Source: Gari tellinella | Taxonomy: Eukaryota; Mollusca; Bivalvia; Cardiida; Psammobiidae | Reading direction: 5' to 3' | Assembly: GCA_922989275.2 (NCBI GenBank) | Contig: OV277866.1 | Span: 75,738,328 to 75,802,327, forward strand | Length of the DNA stretch: 64,000 nt | Made by a program: the position numbers and the translations under genes | The notes under the pieces: model-generated | Databases searched by the model: none | What the model was told of the DNA's origin: nothing | The model's input: only the letters and a program-made list of their open reading frames with translations | In this document: in pieces, positions 23,206-35,302 of the stretch | How positions within the stretch are numbered: the stretch's first letter is position 1 | Layout of the letters: the number at the start of each line of letters is the position of its first letter

Positions 23206-23480
23206 TCCAATTTCCTGGGCGGTAATCAAATGACAATATCGCAGCTACCAAGGGACTCAACTATTTTCGTACATCAAGAACGCCTATGACATTAGGGAAA
23301 GGGATAAAAAGTCGGTTACGAAATTACTTTAAAATTATTCGGCGGTTAAGAAATAACCGAAATTGCGTTTACCAAATGATCTATCAGTTTTCGGCAGTTA
23401 TCAAATGGCCAAAATTGCGGATACCAAATGACAAAAAAAAGGATTACCAAATGTCATGGCTACTAAATGACTATAACCAT
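23206..23480. repeat. Iterated ACCAAATG motif region
   Basis: The phrases TAATCAAATGAC, TTACCAAATGAT, TATCAAATGGCC, ATACCAAATGAC, TTACCAAATGTC and TACTAAATGAC recur over about 270 bp, interspersed with GGCGGTTA and GGCAGTTA. It looks like the end of a mobile element with a short iterated motif, as seen at 18587-19708. The 106-codon plus frame across it is a by-product. Confidence 0.55.
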
Positions 23481-23606
23481 GCACATATCAAAGCAAGTCT
23501 TTTGTCCGAAACCACTGTCAACCACGGATCGGATAGTGGTATGCTCTACAGAGAAATGTGTTCCTTTTCTGGTTTTCATAAGAGTGATAACACAAACAGA
23601 ATTTAA

Positions 23607-24003
23607 GTCTTTAAAATACATTTTAATATCAATTAAAACAGTGTAGCATACCTTCTAAATATATATACTCATCGAATAGTCCGGCACATAGTCCAATACG
23701 TTGACAACATATGCGTGATGTACTCGCAGAAATAGAAAGAAAGTAAAATGCATGTCAATTGATCAAATGAAAAAAATTGCATTCGTTTCTCACTTTTATT
23801 GTCTATAAAAGATTCCCTCTTCAAGCATCTTAGAGACATTCCTACATTGCCACAGTACGTATTACTAAATAACTAAAAGGATGACAGGTTGCTGGTTTTG
23901 ATCTCACGTGCTGCTTCGAAGCGAATAAGATGAGAAGAAGTCATCTTTCTGAAATCATCCCTTATTATCATCTCATCTCAGCATTTATTAGTCCTATATA
24001 TCT
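23607..24003. other. No gene seen; probable upstream flank of a truncated LINE
   Basis: No coding signal. An in-frame TAG just before 23990 precedes the LINE frame. Confidence 0.45.
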
Positions 24004-24798
24004 ATGCAACTATTTGATGGATTTGTTGGGTCGATTATTAACTACGCATGTCCAGTATGGGGTTTTTCGAAGTCTAAAGACCTAGAGAGAGTGCATGGCG
24101 TCAGGCAAAATTCGTGTAACGACGCAATCGATGGAGAGCTAGGACGCTACCCGGTGTATATAAATAGATACGTTCAAATATTGAAGTACTGGTTTAAATT
24201 ATTGCATACAGATAATATTATTTTGAAAAATGTTTATCGTCATGCTTGTGAACAATGCCTAAAAGGTAAAGATAATTGGGTAAAGCGAGTAAAGGCACTG
24301 CTGGATGAATTTGGATTTTCAGATATGTGGGTACAGCCTTCGAATGTACATGTTAAATCTTTTATTATTGTGTTTAAACAACGAGTAATTGATAACTTTT
24401 ATCAAAAATGGTATTCTGATGTTGAGTCGAGTAATGTTCTCAATACACTTTATATTCATATTAAACCGACTTTCGGTTATAAAAGTTATCTTAATAGTAT
24501 TGTTTCAAAACGCCTAAGACAGTGTTTAACGAGAATCCGCATATCTGCTCATAATGTGCGTATCCAGTCTGGAAGATATGGTAGAAATAGATTAGAACGG
24601 AACCAGAGAATATGCCAGTTGTGTAATGTACATGATATTGAAGACGAGTATCATTTCATAATTATATGTAAAGCATTTGAAGATTTAAGAGCTAAGTATA
24701 TAAAAAAGTATTATAGACTAAGACCAAGTATGCACACATTTATTGAATTACTCACCACTGATAATAAGCCAGCGCTTATTAGCTTATGTGAATTATAA
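24004..24798 (+). pseudogene. LINE ORF2 C-terminal part with CCHC knuckle (5'-truncated)
   Basis: Uninterrupted 264-codon frame. It starts within the thumb-to-C-terminal region (LFDGFVGSIINYACPVWG, the usual 'LFDxxVxSxLxYxxEVWG' motif). It carries a zinc-knuckle-like motif at residues 204-222 (Cys204, Cys207, His217, Cys222; CX2CX9HX4C) and ends LLTTDNKPALISLCEL. No polymerase motifs precede it: an in-frame TAG lies just upstream, so this is a 5'-truncated copy. The intact frame suggests a fairly recent insertion. It resembles the fragment at 47215-47920 in overall order but is a different lineage. Confidence 0.8.
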
Positions 24799-25372
24799 GT
24801 TTTGCGATTTCTAGGCGCAATGATATCTTATTGACAGTATAATAAATCACATTGTTCTTAAAAGTCCGCAGCCATGCATAAAAATGTCATTACTTACAGG
24901 TTAAATAGTAAAGTACGGATCTTTGATCACTTTCTTATCTAGGGCTCATTCTCCTCATACTTTCCCTGATAGTTAATTCGAGGAAAGTTGGTACTTTCGA
25001 TAAAATGGTTAACACATTCACCCATAAGACTAAAATTGTTAACAGCAACGGTTGATTTTAACTATGTACAATGTACACCAAAAAGTCATAAAGTGCAGAT
25101 CATGATCGGGATACACATATAAGGAGTATTCCGATCAGGTTCTACACTGATTGCAAAAGACAATTCTTCAGAATACAAAATTGTAAATGACGCATATATA
25201 TGCGTCACAAGGGGTGAGTGGGTTAAGCATTCATATTGATCTGATTTGGTATGTTATTATATATTTGCATGTCACGTGATAGACCTGTTGACTATGATGT
25301 ATAAATGATGGAATATGTAACGAGATACTTGATGTATAAGTTACGAATAAACTATGTCTATGTCTATAACTT
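24799..25372 (+). mobile_element. Probable LINE 3' untranslated region ending in (TCTATG)n
   Basis: After the stop, non-coding sequence continues to a tail with 'TATGATGTATAAATGATG', 'GATGTATAAGTTACGAATAA' and 'ACTATGTCTATGTCTATAAC'. Short tandem hexamer tails are a normal LINE 3' end. The middle may hold a separate small insertion, so the assignment of the whole stretch is provisional. Confidence 0.5.
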
Positions 25373-26984
25373 TGTCCGTGTCAGAGTGCCGAACAACTCA
25401 ATTAATACATCCACCCATCTCTTTTCCATCGATGGGAAACTATATCATCATGTATGTTAAAACCATTTAACGAGGGTATATTCAGACCAATATAATATAT
25501 AAGCCACATCAATATACGTTTAAAACCATCATTGTTGATCCAATGATAAAAAATAGTTCGTCTAAAGGATAACAGTTTTCCGCATAAGTATGTAGAGATA
25601 TGATAGATTTCAATCCTTATCTAAGTTAGGGTTGAAGTTGTAAAATATAAATCGTTACAAAGAGCTGTTTCCAGTCAGTTGAAGAAGCATGCGAATCTAA
25701 ACTAATTGATTCACTAGTGTTTTTAACATAACAAATATTTATATATATTGGCGTCGAGTGTTGCCGTACACGGCATAGTTTGCAGTCCTTGATAACATAA
25801 TGTACATAGCAGAAATACCTCCATCTTTTCACAGCAGACATGTCGACTTATCTGTTTTATCCGAGTATCGTATAGTTTGGATCATAATTATACATCTTTT
25901 CATTTTTGTATTTAATCCACAGAGAACTTACTTGGTGTTTGTATATATTATTTAAGTTGGATGCGAGCAGAGGGCTAATTGACAGAAAAAAGTAATCAGC
26001 TTGACTATTTCAACACTATGCAAATAGTGTGGGTTATAAAGTTCCCTTGATAATCATGTTAGTTACCACAACATAAACCCGTCTGCTTGGAATTATGGGT
26101 AGTTGATAAATACTGGTCACAATTAGCAAATAGACCCTGATAAGAAGGCTCTTATAGAATCCATCTAATATTGGTCTACATTGTTTTCAAATGTATATTA
26201 TAAATAGGTCCGTGGTGATGAAAGAGTTAACGCGGGATCAGATCAGGAGTCAGTGTATTTCCGAAGTGGCCTAATGGTGCTTTTAAAGGTACATGCCGCC
26301 TAACTATATCCTGACATTACTTAACATTTACAACCCGTTTATCCAGTTAATATTGAGCGAACTTTGTCTGATAACACATTTGACCCGAGCAGCAAATATA
26401 CATGTACTAGTCATAAGCAAAAAGACAACTTGGGGGGAGAGTACATTTGATATTCGTAAACAGTGCTGACCAACATCAGATGACTCCATTTAAACTATCT
26501 ATAATAGCATCTTTAATGTTTGCACTTTCCAATAAATTGTAAACGCGACAAACGTAAATAACCAAACAATTTCTAAACTAGATTTGAAACTAGTTCATTG
26601 GCCTTTAGAATTTGCAAGGGTGAATTATTTAAAGGATTGTCTTTTAAACAGACTGCTTTATTAACGCACTTAATCAAGAAATAGAAATAGTTGTTTTATG
26701 TGGTTTTGTAGGGTAAAAGAGGTTTGGGGTGGTTTGGGGAGTTTTTGGGAGGTTTGGGGCCTTTAGACGGACCGCAGATAATCTATTATAATATAGATTT
26801 CGTTCCATTGCAAACAATTATGTGCAAACTATCAGACGAGTTGGCATATGCTGCGTTATAAGCAGAATGTGAAGATCGTACTAACATAATTATTATTTTA
26901 AACTGCAGCTGTGTATATGTGTTGCAATGTCATTGGTTTTATTTCGTATAACAAATTCACTGTCAAAGTAGCAAAATATTGACT
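25373..26984. other. No gene seen
   Basis: About 1.6 kb without a recognised gene. A GGTTTGGGG-type G-rich short repeat occurs at 26721-26760. Confidence 0.45.
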
Positions 26985-27049
26985 TTGCAAACAGTTAAGA
27001 TAAAGAGCAATATCAGACGCGGCGTCTGCTCAGGATCCAAACTGTTTGA
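26985..27049. repeat. GATCAGACGC hairpin core, diverged
   Basis: GCAAACAGTT and TCAGACGCGGCGTCTG, followed by an arm ending CCAAACTGTTTGAC. Confidence 0.6.
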
Positions 27050-28066
27050 CTTACGTGTTGAACTTTCGTTAGACATACTGCCTGCATTCTTACTTTCAAA
27101 CAGTATTGCAGATAACAATATTAAAACATAAAAAATATTGCTGAGAAGGATTAATAACAATCACGGTATATTTAACATGCGTCTTCCTACAGACAATTTC
27201 CAATAAAAAAGGAGTTATATCTGTTTGAACAAACCGTATTGATTTCGGGTTTTTCTGGTATGTGTTTCAATTTTCTTGTTGACCGGGTCATTGATAAGTT
27301 AAATAGTTCAATGAATGTATGCAAACTGAATACATGTAACGTTAAATCCAGAATTATGGCTAGTTACACATACATACGTGAACGACAAGTCATTTATCAT
27401 AGGGAGCTGATAAAACAGCATTTTGTTATCTTAACTTGTAGTCGCCATCAATAACCATCTTCTTTCAGCGGAATTAGCAGCAATAATTTGCGTCATTTGT
27501 TAAAACTAAACTCTTTACTGTACCGACATAACGATAAGAACAAGTCTGTTTTAACGTTTGTCCATTTATTATATTTCAATGGTTGCTTCCGTTACAGTCA
27601 AAATGAATCATTATATGATTTATAACACAGATGTCGTGTGGTAACACGCCCTAACCCTTAGCACCAATGTAACTGCGATCTGCAAAACTTATAAACTGTA
27701 TCAATGGTAACCCTTTCACTGCCCTGACATCATCAATCTTAACAAAATCTCATATGTACTTTATTTCTCAAGTTCAAACAACTCTAGGACCTTTGACCTA
27801 AACAATATTGAAATAAAGTGTCAAACAGTTTGGATCCCTAATACACGTGATGTAACACGGCGTCCTGATTAGAATCAAAACAATCTACAAATAATCATTG
27901 TACTCGGGTAGAGATTTGAAGGATTAAGACTAGTTCATATTATCAGAACTTATCACAAGTTACTCGGTGTCATATAGGAATCAAAGCTGTTCGAAAGGGC
28001 TACAGTGGAAAACACGTTATTTTTTCCAAATTTATAAACGAGTTTACATTTAAACTATTAATTTTA
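27050..28066. other. No gene seen
   Basis: The plus frame 27239-27454 is unremarkable. Hairpin-core remnants (CAGTTTGGATCC) occur near 27826-27892. Confidence 0.45.
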
Positions 28067-28135
28067 TTGCAAACAGTTTAGAGTCAGATCAGACACCGGG
28101 TAACTCGGCGTCTAATCAGGCTTCCTACTGTTTGC
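28067..28135. repeat. GATCAGACGC hairpin core
   Basis: TTGCAAACAGTTTAGAGTCA plus GATCAGACACCGGG pair with an arm ending CTACTGTTTGC. Confidence 0.7.
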
Positions 28136-29392
28136 CTCTTAGCTTTAAAAAAAACGTTCAGAGTATTTTCAACGTTTTATTGCAATGCATTTGCGTTTCG
28201 TTTACGTTTAAAGGGGAAATAATAGCGTGTTCTCGACTGTATGACTAGTTCGTCCATGGCGTACTTTAGTTTATCTTTTTCACCAATAAATGCCTCTAAA
28301 GTCGAATTTGTTAACAGTTTTAATTAAGATTAGACACACCGCTTCAAAGGCATATGCTTTCAATTATACTTCCTTGAATTCGACACCGGAACTCTTATGC
28401 CAACAGTTATATTAAAACAGATGATGAGTTTGGCAATGGTGGGTAAATCAATAGACTCAATCTGGTCTTTAGTGTTTCTATGACTGTCACGGTAGTGCAA
28501 CATCACAAGAAAAATTAAAGCCAAGTTGCTTAAGCCTGAATATTTGACATATATTTCGTCAAATAAAAAGTAGATTAATCACAACAGGAATTACTACTTT
28601 GTTAAATATTGTAGTAAAATTAACTTAACCCTTTACCTCACAGCCTGTTTCTAGTTTTGAAGACAGGTGACCACTTAAAGCAGGTTAAAAGTAAAGCAGA
28701 ATGTGCCTTAAGGCATATTTTGCTTTATTTTCAGCCTGGTTTAAGCTAAATTCTTCTAGGCTGTATAAACTTTTTGTAATGGTAATTGGTCATGAGGGTA
28801 TAACTGGTTCAGCGGAGGAATAACATAAATACGGTAAAAGTCGCTTCTACGGGGGGAAAGGGTTAAACTAGTTCAGAAAGTCATTATTGTCAAAATCCAC
28901 AGTGTCATTAATCAAAGCTGCTAATTCACATTTGAAATCGGGAAAGTAATTAAATTTTAAAGACATGAAAGGACGGATGAAGACATTATCTTGGAATTAA
29001 TAATGTATCTATTATTAATTAGGTCGGTTAAGAGATTGAACAATACGATAAGACACAACTCAATGTTGATTAGCATATTGCATGTTTCTGTTTGCCAGTT
29101 TTTATTGGTATTTGCTTAAAACAATGTTTTTGCTGTTCTATTTTAAGAATTGCTTTCCTGTTCTTTACTTGTGTGTAAATTTACTTAATACTTGAAACCG
29201 AACATGCCTCAGCCTGGGCCACTTGTAAATTAGCATACAATTTGTATAAAAAATGTCTGACACATAAAACTTTTATTTTTAATTGTCAAGACATCTTAAC
29301 TTACAGTTCAAGGACCATTGACATGTGCATGGGTTTAATGATTCAAATAAAACGTAGTTGACATCAATTCATTATACGACATCTTCTATTTA
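28136..29392. other. No gene; one hairpin remnant
   Basis: At 28660-28745 a hairpin (AGGTGACCACTTAAAGCAGG ... GCCTGGTTTAAGC, with a centre GCCTTAAGGC) resembles the core of the CAGTARAACCTC MITE without its termini. Otherwise nothing recognised. Confidence 0.45.
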
Positions 29393-29594
29393 CAGTGGAG
29401 ACGACGTTATTCTTTCCCGTTTAAACGCAAACTAAACGCAAACGCATCGCAATAAAGTATAGAAAAATATAAGTTTTCGACAATTCTGGCTTTTATTTTA
29501 ATCTGAGTGGCAAACGGCTCCAAACTGTTTGCAACGGGAATAATAGTTTTAGCGTTAACGCGTTTATTTGGAAAGAATAACATTTTCTCCACTG
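29393..29594. mobile_element. CAGTGGAG MITE, TA target duplication
   Basis: Terminal inverted repeats CAGTGGAGACGACGTTATTC and the complement of GAATAACATTTTCTCCACTG, flanked by TA on both sides. Only the 3' half of the hairpin core remains (CTCCAAACTGTTTGC). CAGT termini plus TA duplication point to the Tc1/mariner-pogo superfamily. Non-autonomous. Confidence 0.85.
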
Positions 29595-29755
29595 TATCAA
29601 ATATATAACACATTCAACTTTAGCTCGTCACTAACAAATAGTGTAAATTATTTCCTATGCAAACAGCGTAGACCTTAACCGGAGTGTTCATGCTGGAGTT
29701 CTCTAGTCTCGATCGGCACTGTTTGTTATTGTTAAGGTTGCTTTTAGAAAAAATA

Positions 29756-29948
29756 CAGTCGAACATCGATATCTCAAACTCGCTTAACTCGAACTATCCG
29801 ATATGTCGACACATGAACTGCATTATTTCATACTCGGTTATATCGATCATACCCGTATTTGAAAGTTAAAACGTGGCTAATCAACGTTTTTTCTCTGAAA
29901 TACAGATATGTCCGACTTAACCGAGTTCGAGTTATTGAAGTTCGACTT
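29756..29948. mobile_element. CAGTCGAAC pogo-type MITE
   Basis: The left end CAGTCGAACATCGATATCTC is inverted at the right end (CGAGTTATTGAAGTTCGACT). TA precedes the left end; the right terminus is slightly mutated (CTTTA instead of CTGTA). The termini match the pogo/Tigger style. No transposase. Confidence 0.75.
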
Positions 29949-30106
29949 TATTCTAAAATGGACTAGCCGTACTTGGAATTTTGAACTGTTCATTTATAGG
30001 TTCAGGGGTGGTGGGCAAGTTAATCTAATACGATTTACGGGCACTTAACTTATAACAGGATAAATGCATACGCTTTCCCTTAAATGTAGTACACACTTTG
30101 ATAATA

Positions 30107-30279
30107 CAGTAGAACCTCTCTATAACAGCCACTAAAACGAGGGCTATTTGATTGTATAAATGACAGGTGACAGCCTAAAGGAGCTTTCTGTTTCACTGTC
30201 ACCTTGCTTTAAGCAGTCACCGGTCTTAGACACCCAATAATCAACAAAACTTAGTGGCTGTTATAGAGAGGTTCTACTG
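30107..30279. mobile_element. CAGTARAACCTC MITE, TA target duplication
   Basis: CAGTAGAACCTCTCTATAAC at the left is repeated inverted at the right (GTTATAGAGAGGTTCTACTG), flanked by TA. The centre has the second half of the AGCTCC/GGAGCT hairpin (GGAGCTTTCTGTTTCACTGT). Related copies: 21046, 32857, 46009, 46874, 54858 and 61460. Confidence 0.85.
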
Positions 30280-30406
30280 TACAATATAAATAAAAATACC
30301 CAATGTTAACTAGACATGGATGGGATAAATGGCATGGTCAATGTAAATAACAATGCAAACTGACGTTTATTTCATGGAATACGAGCGTACTATGATTAAC
30401 TCATTT

Positions 30407-30640
30407 ATGCCTAATGATCGATATATTAGACATAGGCAAATAGTGTAGACTCTGATCAGACGCCGCATTAAGCAGCGTCTTATCAGAGTCCACACTGTTT
30501 GCTGGTAGGAATTTCAATATAAAACAAAACGAAAATGAAAATTTAGACCAGCACCCCTTAGATAAAAATAGATTAATCCAATATACATGTATAAGCATGG
30601 ACGAATCCACAAGGCACAAATGAGTTAACTCGTTTGTGTT
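30407..30640 (-). repeat. 'CCCATATATGGG' family dispersed repeat
   Basis: Same order as 8570-8765 on the opposite strand: hairpin core 30436-30502 (AATAGTGTAGACTCTGATCA and its partner CTCTGATAAGAC-type arm), then GGTAGGAATTTCAATATAAA, then ATTAATCCAATATA. Confidence 0.7.
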
Positions 30641-31211
30641 AAAGTTCGTTATCAGTCTAGAAAACCTCTTCAAAGTATAAACTACATGTATATGAGTTGT
30701 TTTCAAGCTCAGGAGTTGACGAAATTTCGTTCAACATGTACTTTTTGGAGGTATCGGACATCCTTCGTCAGCACTGGTTAATTAGTTTGGTGGCCATAGC
30801 GGGTCTCGTATGCTCACAAATCAGGTGGGATACCTCCGAACATTATAAGTTAAAATACTTGTTTTGTTTTTTTCAGAATTATGAACAACTCATCAATATT
30901 TCCAACCCTGAGCTTGGAAACAATCTATTCAGTTGTAAGTATATAACAGTTCCACACCCGCTAACATACCAGACACATCTCTGATCTAAAATAGTTTGCG
31001 GCATAATGACGGATGAAGACCAGACACTGTAGTTTTATAGTTACATATTATTTGATACTTGCAGCAATAAACTAGAATCTATGATGCAACAGCTAGTGTT
31101 ATCGTTTAAGAAAATTAACCACATGAGCACAAGAAAATGATTAGTATAATGAATCTCTGTATGCGTTGTTATTTTCAACTCATACTTATCCATTTAATAG
31201 CAATGTCATTT
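30641..31211. other. No gene seen
   Basis: The plus frame 30697-30984 (95 codons) has no recognisable domain. Confidence 0.4.
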
Positions 31212-31480
31212 AAGGCTCAGTGGTCTAGTGGTATAGTAACTGTGGTCTAACATCACTAAGCTTCAAACCGTGTTGGTTCGAAACCCTATCTGAGCACTTC
31301 ATTAGGAAAGCCTTCGAGCTTGATTTCGGTTGGTCGGTTTCTCTACCCAGTTGCCGATTTATGCATAACACAGTGCATAAAGGATTTCTTGGGTCTTCTT
31401 CCACTTGAAATAATCTGGACATCGAGATATGACTGAAATACTGTTAAAGTACCGTAATGTCTTAACAAATTGTAGGAACC
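31212..31480 (+). mobile_element. tRNA-derived SINE, mollusc type
   Basis: A tRNA-like head (31213-31297) has an A box TGGTCTAGTGG near 31222 and a perfect B box GGTTCGAAACC near 31275. The body is followed by the tail ATATGACTGAAATACTGTTAAA, the conserved end of many mollusc SINEs. 'AATGTC' occurs both just before the head (31202-31207) and after the tail (31456-31461), a possible imperfect target duplication. Transcription would use RNA polymerase III and mobilisation would need a partner LINE. It is not a functional tRNA: the 5' acceptor region and anticodon stem do not fold cleanly. Confidence 0.8.
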
Positions 31481-32856
31481 AAAACATTCGTTTAAAATTG
31501 CATATCTTAAAACGGATATATATATATGTTAATGGAATAAGTTTACAAAACGCGACATCTATTGCTAAACCTTATCTCCATTTCATTAACAGCACAGCAT
31601 TATAGTACGACCACTAACAATAAATATACTTGCATGTTTAAAAGACGGAATGCAGCTTAAAGCTAGGTGACACATGTATGAGTTTTCTGTCTTACTTGCA
31701 CCTTCCGTTATGCAGCTACCAGTCATTATTGTAGTTATGTGGAAGATAATGGGAATGTGTTCAAGAGTTTTATCATGCTTCAGTCTAGAGTGTGTCAGAT
31801 TTAGAATAAAGAATGCTCATGGATTTGGGGAAATAGCTATTTTTCTACACGTTATTGCTTTATATATGTTTCTTTTAAACAAAACAGATATGGACCGTCC
31901 AGTAAACTGAATATATAACAATTACAACATCTTAGAATATTCATGTCTAGTGTCTCGAGCTCTTAGCCTGGCTAAAAATTACTGAATCGTAATCAACAGA
32001 ACAGACGGCATAATGCTTTTATTTCATTAAGTAAAAGAACATACCTTTCTACTCTCGATATTACAATGACTCAAAGTAAGCAACAATTCTCCTAAAATGA
32101 CCTTGGATATAGACAGAATATTACCACTTTGTGTGATCACGGGTCATGTATTAGTTTTATTGGTTGCGTATTCCAGATCACACGAAATGCATAGCATCGA
32201 GTGTGATCTGAAAACACACACCAGCTCAAACCCATTCAAGACCCCGAGTCACACACTGTGGTGATACTCTTTTTATTATATACCTAAATTTTACATAATG
32301 TTCATATTTTACAATATTTTGTTTGATAAAAGTTATTTAAATGAGCTTAAAATCGGGACTATAAAACAATATGTAGCTCAATCGAATAACCAAGAATATA
32401 CATTTTGTACAATTGTTAAACTACTATTCCGTAGTGGTACAAGCTTAAACTGTTTTTCGAAGCCATATGACCACCATAAGTTACGTCATTCAAAACGCCA
32501 TAAGCAATATTGATGCCGTATTAATTTGTTCGCGACTTGAGAAGTGTTTTTTTAAGATAAGGGTCAATTAAGCGCTTTCGAGTATGAATAAAACTGCTTT
32601 ATTCTTTGGAGGAACACATTAGTAAAAATGAATAACATGGATCATTTACTCTTCAAAATGAAACGAAATGACCAATACTTGGTTTCAACATTTATTAAAA
32701 AAACACCCAAACCGGGATTTCCGAACGTCATTTGCTCATAATGCTTCTCAGCTTGTGTAGCATAAAAGAAGTCCGATCAGCATCGTGTAGCATATAAACC
32801 TTCTGATACAAACCACCACATACGGGCAATTTTTAATTGGCCTTTATGTGCATGTA
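31481..32856. other. No gene; one hairpin
   Basis: A short hairpin at about 32177-32212 pairs AGATCACACGA with TCGAGTGTGATCT. Another weak hairpin core near 31665-31730 may be a decayed MITE. Frames 31674-31910 and 32298-32513 have no domain. Confidence 0.4.
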
Positions 32857-33062
32857 CAGTAAAACCTCTCTAATACGACCACTAAATTATGTTAATTATT
32901 AGGGTGTTTACGATAGGTGACCGCTTAAAGCAAGGTTACAGTGAAAGAAAAAGCTCTTTTTGGAGCTTTCTGTTTCACTGTCACCTTGCTTTAAGCTGTC
33001 ACCTGTCTATTATACAATCAATTAGCCTTCGTTTTAGTGGTCGGAATAGCGAGGTTTTACTG
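32857..33062. mobile_element. CAGTARAACCTC MITE, TA target duplication
   Basis: CAGTAAAACCTCTCTAATAC at the left and its inverse GGTCGGAATAGCGAGGTTTT at the right, flanked by TA. The central hairpin is nearly complete: GGTGACCGCTTAAAGCAAGG and GTCACCTTGCTTTAAGC. Confidence 0.9.
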
Positions 33063-33489
33063 TATTAAGAAGTAGGTGTACAATACACCCTTCTTTGGAT
33101 ACAAAGAGTGTGTGTGGTGTTTAGAGGGAGTCGTTACGCGTAACGCGACGTCGTCGGATATGAATTCAAGATGTTTGCCAATTGTCATAATGTTGTTTTT
33201 TCTGTCCGAATCTCCATTATGAAAGAAAAAAGCAGACAACACTTTTAAGCAGACAGCATTGTTGCAGTGTAAGCGTTAGACATATATTGAAAACAGTGGC
33301 AAGCGTTGTTGTAAGGGAGTCATTGTTCGAAGGGTCGTTGTAGGGAGGGAACATTGTTTAATGAAGTATAATTAGCAAAAAGTAAACGTCTTGAACTGGG
33401 GAAATTTATTTATGTTGTAAATTCAAAATTAAATATTTTAAGCAGAACAAGAGTTATTTTATACCACAAGGAATAACACTGACGATGTA
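33063..33489. other. No gene; hairpin-core remnant
   Basis: Includes 'GTTACGCGTAACGCGACGTC' (33132-33151), a remnant of the GATCAGACGC hairpin centre. No gene recognised. Confidence 0.4.
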
Positions 33490-34130
33490 CAGTGGTAAAT
33501 ACACTATTTCTTCCCATTTTACGCGTCGTTTCTTACGCTTTTTTATTATCTGTTTCGTTAAACGCGTTTCCTAGCCGTTTCTTTACGCGTTTCTTAACGC
33601 GTTTAAAAGAGCCAGAATTATTGCAAAAGGTTAAGCATGTTGTTTAGTACAGGTCTACCGTATCACACGTCCCAAAGGAATGTGACATTACGTAATCTTA
33701 TCTGAATAGAGTAGCCGCACTTACATGTAGCATGACGATAATGACTATACAATCACAGCATGAATTACTTCTTCAGCGAGCCGGTAACTTATGACATGCA
33801 TATAAATAAAACAAAGCAAAAGCTTTTGTTGATGACTTTGTAGCAACCCTTTTAACACTGAACACCAGTAATGATGACTTTTGCAAACAGTTTAAATCCA
33901 GCTCAAGCTGCAAAAATGTTGGATTCATAGAGTATATCCGAAATAACCGCGTGAAACGGAAAACTGGCGCACCAATCGCCAGATCTCTGGTATAATCGTT
34001 TATTAACGCGTTTAAACGCATTAAAATCGTTAGGCGTTAATCGTTCGTTAAGCGTTCGTTAACCGTTAACAGTGGGTTTATTACGCATAGATTAACGCGT
34101 AAATGGGTAGGAATAGCGTATTTACCACTG
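33490..34130. mobile_element. CAGTGGTAAATAC element, 641 bp, TA target duplication
   Basis: CAGTGGTAAATACACTATTT at the left and GGAATAGCGTATTTACCACT at the right, flanked by TA. Subterminal regions are dense in short iterated ACGCGTTTCTTAACG and CGTTCGTTAA motifs, a common feature of transposase-binding ends. No coding frame of note. The second copy is at 50829-52050. Confidence 0.85.
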
Positions 34131-35302
34131 TACGTGAACCTAGGTTCTAAAAATGACGTCAGGCGTAATTGAAATAGAGGTTGGAGTAAAGTACAAACAG
34201 TAAATTACATAGAGTAAGATACAGACTATTGTATACACTCGGAAAAGCTCGAAAACAAAAGAAGACATATAATAAAATCGGGTGTGTGATATACGAGTAT
34301 ATTTGATATGAGCTTATATAAAAACTTGTATTCAGATGTCTCCTTTTGGGGTAAATAGGTCATGGTGGGCACTTATTCTAACCGAGAAATACCCTTATCA
34401 TAGGCGTGAATGAAACGGAAATGTAAATCCCTTTTGCAACGAAATATAGGAATGTTTGAAGATTTCATCCTATTCAGTTCTCTTATCAAACTCGTGGATT
34501 ACTGGGTAAACCGTATTTTAAACACGTAGCTGTCTTTAAACCATGCCTTATATCGAAATGCGAACGTATATGGATGATATAGTGCGCTCGTTAACCACAC
34601 GCAAATGTGCAATTTATCATTTAACTGTGATTTTTGATTATCTTCAAATCATTATTTCAACGCTTGTTTTCAGGCAATGTATAAAATACTATAGAAAGTG
34701 TGACAGTAGTTCATTGGTGTGTGATTGAAGCAAATTCCGTAGAACAAGGGTAGCAGCTGTGAGGTTGAGCAAGTTCGAATATGTTTATTTAGTTTATACA
34801 GTATTCTGTCCGACATAATACAATCTGAAGCAGACAACAGATACGCAATGGGTTAAGAAGTCAAAGCCCTACTTATTAGAAAGCATAATTTGTATACTAG
34901 GTCGTGTCCTTTAGTGTAATATGTAGTTTGTTGTGGATATTTAAATGGCATTTTTGCATCTTTAAATCCTTCAGGGTGTTAATGGTTAACAAACAGAACA
35001 TAGAGTAGTATGGAAAAACGGCATGAGTGTTATTGTAGAAGCTTAATGAGCTTTATGTTTAACACCCACTGTTGTCAATATTTGGCGTATATATCTACGT
35101 CTTACTTAAGTCAATCGAAAATAAAAGACGGTATAATGTTTTAATTTCCGTCTGGTCTCTGATAATAGAGGTGATTATTTTATTTCTAAGACCAATCTTG
35201 TCTATAAATCAAGTTGTGTTCAGACACTGTGTACTTTACAATGGTACAGACAATCACGACACACAAATCAAACACCAACAACGAGTAATGATATAGTGAA
35301 TA
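34131..35302. other. No gene seen
   Basis: A lone TGACGTCA near 34154 has no palindrome. Frames 34543-34728 and 35072-35296 have no domain. Confidence 0.4.

Noticed and set aside
30697..30984. 95-codon host gene
   Set aside because: Same reasons; composition follows the AT-rich background.
31213..31297. A tRNA gene
   Set aside because: It is the head of a SINE: it continues into a SINE body and mollusc-type tail and does not form a clean cloverleaf.
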